A stretch of DNA of 41,928 bases from Uruburuella suis. GTDB taxonomy: Bacteria > Pseudomonadota > Gammaproteobacteria > Burkholderiales > Neisseriaceae. The stretch covers positions 1 through 41,928 of the forward strand of contig NZ_SLXE01000025.1 of assembly GCF_004341385.1 (NCBI RefSeq), given 5' to 3'. The notes beneath the pieces were generated by a model. It had not been told where the DNA came from. It did no database searches and saw nothing but the letters and a program-made list of their open reading frames with translations. Positions within the stretch are counted from its first letter, which is position 1. Every line of letters begins with the position of its first letter. This document shows positions 10,101-16,458 of this stretch, in pieces. Position numbers and translations under genes: made by a program.

Positions 10101-13100
10101 TGCGCCATCCATGCCCGCGCCTACGGTGACGTTATTGCCCATCACCATGGTGTTGGCAGATTGCACATTATTGCTGTTGCCGACAATGCGGCTACCGTCT
10201 GCATCGGCGCTCATCAGGTTGCTGTTGCCGAATGCGCCGGCGTTATCGGCGGCAATCGGCGCGGCAGAAGTGCCGTTGTTGTTGCCGATGGTGTAGGTGC
10301 CTGCGCCGGAAATGTGCGACGGGTCGCCCAATGCGCCGGAGCCTTCACCGCTCACGATATTACCGGTGCCGATGGCAATGGCATTGGCTGCGGTGGCTTG
10401 TGCGCCATGGCCGATAGCCACCGCACTTGTACCATCTGTGAGTGCATTAAGGCCGATAGCCACCGCACTGCTTTGTTTAGATTTAGCGTGATCACCGATA
10501 TTCACCGTTTGAGTGGCGGTGATGCGGTCGGTCATGCTGCTGCCTGAGCCGGCATTGATGCCGATATTGACATTTTTCTCGCCGGTTTGATATGAGCCGG
10601 CAAAATAACCGCTGTTCACGTTGTAATTGCCATGCTGGCCGGTGCCGGCAAATGAGCCCATATGGGTATTGCTGCTGCCCTGCTGCCAACGGCCGGCGCG
10701 CAAGCCCACAGCGGTGTTGTTTTCGCCATAGCCCGCTTCAGTCGCACTGCCGGCATCCAGCGCCTGCATACCGATGGCCACGTTATGGCCGCGCAGATAA
10801 GGCGCTCCGGTGTTGCCATTGGGGTCGGCGGCCAAGCCGCTGCCCGACATAATGCCCATAAAGATATTGTTGCCGGTTTCAGTATTCTGGCCGGCCTGGC
10901 GGCCAATCATAATATTTTCAGAGCCCTTGGCACCTTCACCCGCTCGCGTGCCGATGGCTGTGGTGTGGTTGCCCAAAGCAATGGCTTGTTGGCCGATGGC
11001 AATGGCACCCAGGCCGGGCGTGGAATTGTTATTCACAATATTGGTAGGCACACCGGGCGCATTTTGCAAAACTGAGCCGATACTGGCACCGGTGCTGGCG
11101 CGGTCACCCAAGGCCAACGAGCCTGCTACTGTGGCGTTGGCCGTGTTGCCCACGGCAACTGCATTGGCACCGGCTGCTTTCGCCGCCACGCCGGCGGCCA
11201 GCGCGTTGGCGCCGCTGGCGCCGTCGTTGTTGTAGTTGCCGGCTGTTGTGTCGGTGGATTTCACGCTGTAGAAATGCGTTTTCGCGGCATTCACAGCGGT
11301 GTTTACATCGCCGATATTGGCGGCATTGGTCGTCACGTTGCCGCCGCTGGCCACATTGGTGATGGGTTTGCCGCCCGCATTGATGCCCTCAGCATTGATG
11401 GTTACCGGGCCGGCGCTGATGCTGGTTAAGCCGGTGAGGTTTTTACTCAGCTCAACTTTGAGGCCGTCTGAACTTGCCGTGGTGGTGATGTTGTTGTCAC
11501 CTGTTATGGCCACGCTTTCGCCCAGTTTTTTCGCATCGGTGGAGCCGTTGTCGCCGGTGAAGGTGATGCCTTTGTCGGCAATATCGTCAGACGCGGTAAC
11601 GCCTTTGGCGATATCTTCTTTAGTTTTATCAGACAAATCAACAGCATAGTCAGTGATGTTGCTGGTGGCATCTTTCGCGCCCGCCGTTACTTTTACCGCA
11701 TCTGTGCCGGACACACTTGCGCCATCGGCATTCACGGTGTAAGTGGTGTTTTTGCCGTCGCTGGTGTTGCTCACACCGGCAATATTGGTGCCTGCGGCAA
11801 CGGTGGTGGTTTTTTGGGCGCTGTTGATGGCATCGGCCACGCTCTCGGCGGTGGCAAAGTTATTGCCTGCCGTGCCGGCGCTGACGGTGCCGTCTGAAGC
11901 GGTGGTAAGCGTGGAAGTGTTAACCGAGTAGCTCACTTGCGGGTTGGCGCCGCTGGTATCCAGCTTAGCGGTGGTGCCGGTGCCGTTAACAAAATCAACG
12001 GTGCTGCCCGGTGCCACTTTGGTGCTGCCGTTGCCGTTTGCCGTCACATTCCAGCCTTGTGCGGCATATTCGATGGCTTCATGCACGGTGGCTTTGCCGG
12101 TGCCGCCCACATCGCTCATGCTCAAGCTGCCGTCTGAAGCCACTTTGGCATCGCCGCCCAAGATATTAGCGGTGCTGGCGGCCACATTGCCGATTACGTT
12201 TTGTGTGGCATAAAGCTGGCTGCCGTTAATCGCATCGGTGCTGCTCTCGCTGATTTGGCCGGCGGCCACGTTTTTGATTTGACGCTCGCTGCCTGCGGCA
12301 CCCACGGACACAATATCGCCCGCAGCCGGGCTATTGCCGGCAAAGCCGCTGTAAGTCAGGTTGTTTACAGTAGCCTCATTGGTGGCCACGGCGGCATCGG
12401 CGGTTGAGCTGTCGCCCAAAACCACTGCGCCATCCATGCCCGCGCCTACGGTAACGTTGTTGCCCATCACCATGGTGTTGGCAGATTGCACATTATTGCT
12501 GTTGCCGACAATGCGGCTGCCGTCTGCATCGGCGCTCATCAGGTTGCTGTTGCCGAATGCACCGGCATTATCGGCGGCAATCGGAGCGGCAGAAGTGCCG
12601 TTGTTGTTGCCGACGGTGTAGGTGCCTGCGCCGGAAATGTGCGACGGATCGCCCAGTGCGCCGGAGCCTTCACCGCTCACGATATTGCCGGTGCCGATAG
12701 CAATGGCATTGGCTGCGGTGGCTTGTGCGCCTGTGCCAAGGGCGATGGCGTTAATCACGCTAGTGTTGCTGCCGCTCACGCCGGCCACGGCACCCGAGCC
12801 CATAGCAATCGAGTCATTGCCATAAGTGTTGGCGTTGTCGCCAATTGCCACGGCGCGATCTAGGTTTCTAACCGTTGTGCTGGTTGCATTATTGGTGCCA
12901 TTACCGATAGAAACATTGCCCGCGCCGGTAATATGGTTGCCTGTTTGGTTGCCCAGCCCGGTGTTGTTGTCGCCGATAACATTATTGCCCGCTCCGCGAC
13001 CCAAGCTGCTGTTGTTGTTGCCGGTCACATAGCCACCCGATGCTGCACCAAAAGCAGAGTTGCGATCGCCTTTTGCATTCCACCCGGTCCACATACCGAT

Positions 13101-15437
13101 GCCGGTGTTGGCATTGCCGATAACGCCCTGACCGGCCAGCTGCCCCATCGCCACGTTTACATTGCCATCCGAATCACGGCCGGAGCCGTTACCGATAGAA
13201 ATATTGTGGCCGTAGCCCTTGCCGCCGTTGATGTTGTAGTCGGCAAAACCGCTGCTGGATTTAATTTGATTACCTGCGCCCGAACCCAAAGCGATATTTT
13301 GGCGGACATTTTCGCCCAAATCATTGCCCGAGCCCGGGCCGATGGCCACGTTATTGGTGCCTTGGTTTCTTTGACCGGAATCCGCGCCCACGGTCACATT
13401 ATTGCCGCTGGTGGCAGTGCTGCCTTTGCCGGCATTCATGCCGATGGCCACGCCGTTGGCGCCATAAGTATAGGCATCAGTGCCGATAGCGATGGCATTG
13501 GCAACGCCTGTTGTGCCGGTGGTGGTGGCGCCATTACCCATGGCAATCGAGCTGGCCACTTGTGCATTGGCGTTGAAACCGATGGCAATGCCGCGGGCTG
13601 CTGAGGTCACACCGGAAGTGCCAGTTAATACTTTGGCATTGGTGCCGATGGCTACAGCATCGCCAGCATTGGCATTGGCTCCGAAACCGATGGCGGTATC
13701 ACCGCTGCCCATCGCTTTCGCTGCCACGCCCGCGGCCAACGCATTGATGCCGGTGGCGCCGTCGTTGTTGTAGTTGCCGGCTGCTGTGTCGGTGGATTTC
13801 ACGCTGTAGAAATGCGTTTTAGCGGCATTCACGGCTGTGTTCACATCGCCGATATTGGCTGCATTGGTAGTGGTGGTGCCCCCGCTGGCCACATTGGTGA
13901 TGGCTTTGTTGCCCGCATTGATGCCATCGCTATTGATGGTTACCGGGCCGGCAGTGATGCTGGTTAAGCCGGTGAGGGTTTTATTCAGCTCAACTTTGAG
14001 GCCGTCTGAAGTGGCTGCGGTGGTGATGTTGCTGTCGCCCTTCACGGCCACGCTGTCGCCCAGTTTTTTGATGCCGGTGGTGCCGCTGTCGCCGGTGAAG
14101 GTTAAGCCTTTGCCGGCAATATCAGCAATATCATTAGACGCAGCTACGCCTTTGGCGATATCGGCCTTGGTGTCGGTTGACAAATCAACGGCATAGTCGG
14201 TGATATTGGTGTCGGCATTTTTCTCACCCGCAGTTACCGTTACCGCACTTGAGCCGGATACTTTGGCGCCATCGGCATTAACGGTATAAACACTTTGGCC
14301 GTCTGAACCCTCTGTTTTCACCACGCTGCTTACATTGGTGCCGTTGAGCACTTGGGTGTTGGCTGCTTTGATTGCATCGTTGACATTGCTTTTGCCGGTG
14401 CCGCCGATATTGCTCATGGTTAAGGTGCCGTCTGAAGCCACTTTGGCATTGCCGCCCAAAATATTAGCGGTGCTGGCTGCTGCTTTGCCGATCACGTTTT
14501 GCGTGGCATAAAGCTGGCTGCCGTTCACGGCATCGGTGCTGGTGGCGCTGATGGCGCCGGGTGCCAGATTTTTCAATTGGCTTTCAAAACCGACGCTGCC
14601 GATAGACACTTGATCGCCGGCCACAATATTGCCGCCGCCGGCAAAGCCGGAGTAGGTTACGCCGCCCACTGTGGCTTGGGTAATGCCCTCGGCATTGGTG
14701 GCGGTGGTGCTGCCGGCGCCCAAGGCCACGGCACCATCTTTGCTGGCATTCGCGCCCACGCCCAAAGCCAGCGAAGCCACGCCGTTTGCGGCGGCGCGGG
14801 TGCCGAAGGCGGTGGACAATTCACCGCCGGCCAGCGCCTGCACGCCCAAGGCCACCGCGCCATGGCCGGCTTTAGTGGGGATATAGCGCTTGGTGGGGTC
14901 GGCAAAGTTCACCAGATAATCGCCGGTTAGCGCGGAATAGATTTTGGCGGCATTCCGATTGTTGTAAGTGGCGTTGTTGCCGGGCGTTTGATAGCCGGGC
15001 GGGTTGTTGCTGGCCACTTTATCCAAATCATCGCCGCCGATGGCCACAGAAGAATTGCCTTGCGCAATGGTGTTGGCACCCACGGCCACGGCCTGATCGC
15101 CGGCAGCATTGGCTGCGCCGCCGATGGCGACGCCTTGGCCGGTGTTGGCCGTGGCACCCGGGCCGCAAATCACGTTGCCGCCGGGATCATTAATATTGCC
15201 AGTGTCATTAGAAGTGGTGCACTGAAGATTGGAGGCGGATGCCGGTGTGCTGACAAAAGCACCCAGCGCCATCATGCAGGCAGCCGCTATGCCGGCCAGA
15301 TTGAATGCAAAGCCTGCTTTGCCGGCCGCGCCGGTGCTGCTGCGCACATTGCGTTTTCCATGAGCAGTGTCTAATTCGGAAACGGCCACCCAGCTTTGGC
15401 TGGCTTCATTCCAAACTGTTTTATAAATTTTGTTCAT
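1155..15437 (-). CDS. Giant trimeric autotransporter adhesin (YadA/Hia family), 4760 aa
   Basis: The N-terminus MNKIYKTVWNEASQSWVAVSE is an extended signal peptide region (ESPR); cleavage is likely after Ala68 (STPASA). The passenger holds many YadA-like head repeats (AVAIGxxAxA, NNVAIG, GAGN), about fourteen neck motifs of DAVNGSQL type, and repeated GINAGxKxITNVASGG...TNAANIGDV blocks. The last ~70 residues (from AAMAVAGLPQAY to the terminal Trp) match the YadA membrane anchor, which forms a 12-stranded barrel as a trimer. Length far exceeds YadA. The start ATG has GGAG seven bases upstream. Two large internal duplications occur: residues ~903-1358 with ~1678-2133, and ~2824-3225 with ~3385-3786. 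Cys73 and Cys91 lie at the mature tip; I noticed no others in the passenger. Expected role: surface adhesion or autoagglutination. The ligand cannot be read from sequence. Confidence 0.95.
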   Translation of the reverse strand: MNKIYKTVWNEASQSWVAVSELDTAHGKRNVRSSTGAAGKAGFAFNLAGIAAACMMALGAFVSTPASASNLQCTTSNDTGNINDPGGNVICGPGATANTGQGVAIGGAANAAGDQAVAVGANTIAQGNSSVAIGGDDLDKVASNNPPGYQTPGNNATYNNRNAAKIYSALTGDYLVNFADPTKRYIPTKAGHGAVALGVQALAGGELSTAFGTRAAANGVASLALGVGANASKDGAVALGAGSTTATNAEGITQATVGGVTYSGFAGGGNIVAGDQVSIGSVGFESQLKNLAPGAISATSTDAVNGSQLYATQNVIGKAAASTANILGGNAKVASDGTLTMSNIGGTGKSNVNDAIKAANTQVLNGTNVSSVVKTEGSDGQSVYTVNADGAKVSGSSAVTVTAGEKNADTNITDYAVDLSTDTKADIAKGVAASNDIADIAGKGLTFTGDSGTTGIKKLGDSVAVKGDSNITTAATSDGLKVELNKTLTGLTSITAGPVTINSDGINAGNKAITNVASGGTTTTNAANIGDVNTAVNAAKTHFYSVKSTDTAAGNYNNDGATGINALAAGVAAKAMGSGDTAIGFGANANAGDAVAIGTNAKVLTGTSGVTSAARGIAIGFNANAQVASSIAMGNGATTTGTTGVANAIAIGTDAYTYGANGVAIGMNAGKGSTATSGNNVTVGADSGQRNQGTNNVAIGPGSGNDLGENVRQNIALGSGAGNQIKSSSGFADYNINGGKGYGHNISIGNGSGRDSDGNVNVAMGQLAGQGVIGNANTGIGMWTGWNAKGDRNSAFGAASGGYVTGNNNSSLGRGAGNNVIGDNNTGLGNQTGNHITGAGNVSIGNGTNNATSTTVRNLDRAVAIGDNANTYGNDSIAMGSGAVAGVSGSNTSVINAIALGTGAQATAANAIAIGTGNIVSGEGSGALGDPSHISGAGTYTVGNNNGTSAAPIAADNAGAFGNSNLMSADADGSRIVGNSNNVQSANTMVMGNNVTVGAGMDGAVVLGDSSTADAAVATNEATVNNLTYSGFAGNSPAAGDIVSVGAAGSERQIKNVAAGQISESSTDAINGSQLYATQNVIGNVAASTANILGGDAKVASDGSLSMSDVGGTGKATVHEAIEYAAQGWNVTANGNGSTKVAPGSTVDFVNGTGTTAKLDTSGANPQVSYSVNTSTLTTASDGTVSAGTAGNNFATAESVADAINSAQKTTTVAAGTNIAGVSNTSDGKNTTYTVNADGASVSGTDAVKVTAGAKDATSNITDYAVDLSDKTKEDIAKGVTASDDIADKGITFTGDNGSTDAKKLGESVAITGDNNITTTASSDGLKVELSKNLTGLTSISAGPVTINAEGINAGGKPITNVASGGNVTTNAANIGDVNTAVNAAKTHFYSVKSTDTTAGNYNNDGASGANALAAGVAAKAAGANAVAVGNTANATVAGSLALGDRASTGASIGSVLQNAPGVPTNIVNNNSTPGLGAIAIGQQAIALGNHTTAIGTRAGEGAKGSENIMIGRQAGQNTETGNNIFMGIMSGSGLAADPNGNTGAPYLRGHNVAIGMQALDAGSATEAGYGENNTAVGLRAGRWQQGSSNTHMGSFAGTGQHGNYNVNSGYFAGSYQTGEKNVNIGINAGSGSSMTDRITATQTVNIGDHAKSKQSSAVAIGLNALTDGTSAVAIGHGAQATAANAIAIGTGNIVSGEGSGALGDPSHISGAGTYTIGNNNGTSAAPIAADNAGAFGNSNLMSADADGSRIVGNSNNVQSANTMVMGNNVTVGAGMDGAVVLGDSSTADAAVATNEATVNNLTYSGFAGNSPAAGDIVSVGAAGSERQIKNVAAGQISESSTDAINGSQLYATQNVIGNVAASTANILGGDAKVASDGSLSMSDVGGTGKATVHEAIEYAAQGWNVTANGNGSTKVAPGSTVDFVNGTGTTAKLDTSGANPQVSYSVNTSTLTTASDGTVSAGTAGNNFATAESVADAINSAQKTTTVAAGTNIAGVSSNSDGKNTTYTVNADGASVSGTDAVKVTAGAKDATSNITDYAVDLSDKTKEDIAKGVTASDDIANKGLTFTGDNSSTTDAKKLGDTLAVKGDNNITTTAGSDGLKVELNKTLTGLTSISAGPVTINADGINAGSKPITNVASGGSTPTNAANIGDVKSAVDAAKTHYYSVNDNGVQGDNYNNDGATGINALAAGADASARGEGSVAIGYAAVAKDDASIALGSGASANSNDIAIGAGTGVDSSGNENTWIGNGAGNSAGGTFNMALGNAAGNSLTGSYNVAFGVESGTEMSGAGNMALGLQSGQNIAGNDNVALGRAAGTLVNGNNNIAIGRQAGTEVVLSDDAESMIWSSVPQDKIAFNDAVSIGSNAQARQDDAVAMGTDSLASGAAAVAMGKGAKATQAKSVALGEGSTTATNATAETTATVNGITYGGFAAQAAEGGMQLSVGAAGAERQIKNVAAGQISESSTDAINGSQLYATQNVIGNVANSTAAILGGNAKVDSDGILTMSDVGGTGKNNVNDAIKAANTQVAAGTNVANVEKAEGSDGQSVYTVNAKGTTASAGSTAVTVSGADKGSNVTDYAIDLSQATKDSLVKADNAVQYDNAGKTSVTLGGTGSTTPVALTNLKDGNVAAGSSDAVTGNQLFAVQDNLDKATFGLTAQDGTSVTKTLNNTIEVVGGATAEASSSNVKTVVNNGKIEVQIVDAPTFAGTVTSNTGFQVAGGPGMTKDGIDAGSKPITNVASGGDTATNAANIGDVQKAAAASKTTVTQGDNIVVTPTNNIDGSTSYEVATAKDVNFDKTTVGSVVTDGTTNKISGLAEGELAANSTDAVTGSQLYATNQNVATNAGNIATNAAAIAKGIKFGDGSTSTQYALGDTINVKGDGNITSTTTADGVQLGLGNSISIGSTNPVRIDGNAGTIGGLSNTAFDPNSIVSGQAATEDQLKAVSDVANTGWNLQANADSASKVAPGDTVQFINGDNIEITRNGNDITVATAKALTVDSITAGGNKLDSTGLTIANGPSVTAGGINAGSKPITDVASGGDTATNAANIGDVQKAAAGAKTEVKAGTNVTSVAESKGSGGQSIYTVNADGASVSGSDAVKVTAGAKDATSNITDYAVDLSDKTKADITKGVTASEDIANKGITFTGDNSTTTDEKKLGDTLALKGDNNITTTAGSDGLGIALNKNLVVDSISAGDSKLDTDGLTITGGPSFTKTGINAAGNKITNLANGTDAGDAVNASQLNALGSSTASSLGGTSSYDAATNSVTAGLKVGSNTYSSVQDALNSIDGVANSGWNLTTTASGGSVSGSKTQEIHPSDTVTIDAGKNIAITQNDGTISIATSDMPEFTSVTVGEAGNNTVLSSGANGLDVGGDKVTNLADGTIAAGSTDAVTGSQLYATNQNVATNAGNIATNTAAIAKGIKFGDGSTSTQYALGDTINVKGDGNITSTTTADGVQLGLGNSISIGSTNPVRINGNAGTIGGLTNTAFDPNSIVSGQAATEDQLKAVSTVANTGWNIQANGDTADKVAPGDTVQFINGDNIEITRNGNDITVATAKALTVDSITAGGNKLDSTGLTIANGPSVTAGGINAGSKPITNVASGGDTLTNAANIGDVQKAAAGAKTEVKAGTNVTSVAESKGSDGQSIYTVNADGASVSGSDAVKVTAGAKDATSNITDYAVDLSDKTKADITKGVTASEDIANKGITFTGDNSTTTDAKKLGDTLAVKGDNNITTTAGSDGLGIALNKNLVVDSISAGDSKLDTDGLTITGGPSFTKTGINAAGNKITNVAAGSVGASSTDAVNGSQLYGVADSVKTVLGGNAAVGNDGSLSMSDIGGTGENNINDAIKTVAGTAAKHNTVVAGDNIEVTSGVNAAGGIEYKVATAKDVSFDTVKVGDVKIDGATNKISGLAAGDIGAGSTDAVNGSQLFAQGEGVKNIIGGNTAYDPSTGVYTNADIGGTGKGNINDAIKAANDQANKPLTFAGDSGTSVNRKLGETVNVKGGNTGNLTEGNIGVVAGTDTLTVKLAETIDLGSNGSIAMGNTKVNSDGLTITGGPSMTGGGIDAGGKAITNVASGGTTATNAANIGDVQKAAAGAKTEVKEGENIKVSSTTGADGQTIYTVATAKDVSFNTVNVGGVKIDSTTNKISGLTGGNIAAGSTEAVNGGQIKTIADANQAILGGNSKVNADGTTTMSNIGGTGKDNINDAIAAANTAATQAKSTVSAGDNIVVTPSTNADGSTHYQVATAKDLKADSLTTGNTVVNSDGITIGNGAAGSNVSLSKDGLNNGGNTITNVADGVNATDAVNKGQLDSAIASVNTDVTNITNNVSNINQIIGGDNYVNQDGSLTPEGQLALKTYNVQGQTEYVHNSVISAIKNMNEQGIKFFHTNDGQAFTADTSNTEDSSAGGSFSTAIGYQASTSGEAANGVAIGNQSKVSAANGVAIGSKATAGGTNAIAIGSGAEATGSNSISIGTGNKVSGNNSGAFGDPSTISGNNSYVVGNDNTVATDNSFVIGNNVKTTAANSVNLGSESAAITARTDQTAGTTEYASTTINGKTYNFAGATPTGVVSVGDVGSERRVQNVAAGLIGEKSTDAINGSQLYATNKAVEALQTGGAGIVQYSNADSPTTPNGGTASNDVTLVGADQNAPVVIHNVGAGVHGTDAVNVNQLQTLGNQLNSRIDGIENNANAGTAAAMAVAGLPQAYLPGKSMMAVAGSTYRGEGGYAIGFSSISDGGNWVIKGTASGNSRGHYGATAGVGYQW
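4081..5283 (-). repeat. Adhesin internal duplication A, distal copy (partner 5764-6966)
   Basis: About 1.2 kb matches 5764-6966 at a constant offset of 1683 bp (561 codons), with only scattered substitutions. The block encodes the FTKTGINAAGNKITN to SQLYATNQNVATN segment. The sequence between the copies (5284-5763) differs from what lies outside them, so the copies are separated by unique stalk. Confidence 0.85.
5764..6966 (-). repeat. Adhesin internal duplication A, proximal copy (partner 4081-5283)
   Basis: Matches 4081-5283 at offset 1683 bp. Differences include SDVANTGWNLQANADSASK here versus STVANTGWNIQANGDTADK in the other copy. The high nucleotide identity implies recent duplication or ongoing gene conversion. 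Confidence 0.85.
9040..10406 (-). repeat. Adhesin internal duplication B, distal copy (partner 11365-12731)
   Basis: About 1.37 kb matches 11365-12731 at offset 2325 bp, apart from a one-codon indel near 9212. From about 9400 to 10406 the copies are almost identical at the nucleotide level. Identity stops sharply after GCTTGTGCGCC at 10406, where a different set of head repeats begins. Confidence 0.88.
11365..12731 (-). repeat. Adhesin internal duplication B, proximal copy (partner 9040-10406)
   Basis: Partner of 9040-10406, offset 2325 bp. The head-repeat cassettes next to each copy differ completely (12732-13700 versus 10407-11200). The conserved block thus carries two different tip-like cassettes. 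Confidence 0.88.
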
Positions 15438-15497
15438 AATGGCTCCAATATGATGTAAATAATATGGCTGAGATATTTTTCTGTGTATAATATTTGC

Positions 15498-15516
15498 TTA
15501 AGAAATCATTTCTTAA
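15498..15516. promoter_or_regulatory. 19-bp perfect palindrome upstream of the adhesin gene
   Basis: TTAAGAAAT-C-ATTTCTTAA lies 61-79 bases before the adhesin start codon in an AT-rich region. On the minus strand a TATTAT hexamer, a possible -10, sits just downstream. Position and symmetry suit a dimeric regulator's operator. The regulator is not identifiable here. Confidence 0.45.
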
Positions 15517-15840
15517 TTTGTTATTCAAGCTCAATCGCCGCAAAGGCGTTTTTTCAGCAGCACCGGCCGGCATCATTCATGCGCCTTGGCGCCAATGGCA
15601 CGCAAACGCGCTGCAGCAGCCGGTAAAACAAGTGTCTTGTATTAAGCAATTTCCGTGCCAATCCTTTTGCAACAAGGAAAAGGCTGATTTTTGCCTGTTT
15701 TGGAATTGATAATACCCAAACCAAGCTATACCAAATCGGCACTATTTTGACACAAATTGTCACTTTTATCTATTTAAATCAAATATTTTCACGCCAAACT
15801 ATCGCAAACCTTACCATATTGTTGCGTTTGCAACGCATTG
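15517..15840. other. Gene-free spacer
   Basis: No plausible coding frame with a ribosome site was found. The only structure seen is a short dyad TGACA-N5-TGTCA at 15748-15762. The stretch becomes AT-rich towards the adhesin and ends at the 264-bp tandem repeat. Confidence 0.4.
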
Positions 15841-16440
15841 TGCTAAACACGCCACACACAAAAGAGGCCGTCTGAATTTTTTTCAGACGGCCTCTTTTGA
15901 TTTGCCAACAACAATCCGTAGGTACGCACGCCGCCCAAAGGCGGCGTAATCGTACGCATGAAATCTGCCTCAACCCTCAAACAAACCGTCTGAACATGAA
16001 AGTTTGGCCATCGGCCAAAGCAATGCGAGTGTCTTGTTCTGCGAACAAGTGTCGGATTCAAGAATCCGACCTACGGGTTATATTGTTGTATTTACAAAAC
16101 ATTATGCCAAACACGCCACACACGAAAGAGGCCGTCTGAATTTTTTTCAGACGGCCTCTTTTGATTTGCCGGCAACAATCCGTAGGTACGCACGCCGCCC
16201 CAAGGCGGCGTAATCGCACGCATGAAATCTGCCTCAACCCTCAAACAAACCGTCTGAACATAAAAGTTTGGCCATCGGCCAAAGCAATGCGAGCGCCTTG
16301 TTCTGCGAACAAGTGTCGGATTCAAGAATCCGACCTACGGGTTATATTGTTGTATTTACAAAACATTATGCCAAACGCGCCACACACAAAAGAGGCCGTC
16401 TGAATTTTTTTCAGACGGCCTCTTTTGATTTGCCGGCAAC
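15841..16440. repeat. 264-bp tandem repeat (2.3 copies)
   Basis: Units start near 15841, 16105 and 16369, the last truncated after about 70 bases. Each full unit holds, in order: a DUS dyad with 17-bp arms, a CGTAGGTACG...CGTACGCATGA palindrome, a TTTGGCC-ATC-GGCCAAA hairpin, a CTTGTTC-TGC-GAACAAG hairpin, and a GTCGGATTC...GAATCCGACCTAC hairpin. Copies differ by only a few bases. No coding frame is credible. Confidence 0.9.
16388..16426 (-). terminator. DUS-dyad terminator of the lysP-like gene
   Basis: AAAAGAGGCCGTCTGAA and its inverse flank a short T loop, 33 bases beyond the permease stop at 16459. On the minus strand the stem ends in TTTT. Identical dyads occur in the two upstream repeat units (15860-15898, 16124-16162). 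Confidence 0.75.
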
Positions 16441-16458
16441 AGCGGTTTGCTTTCAGCT

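Noticed and set aside
15841..16440. CRISPR array
   Set aside because: The period is 264 bp, repeats and intervening sequence are equally conserved, and the unit is made of hairpins and DUS. No cas genes are present.
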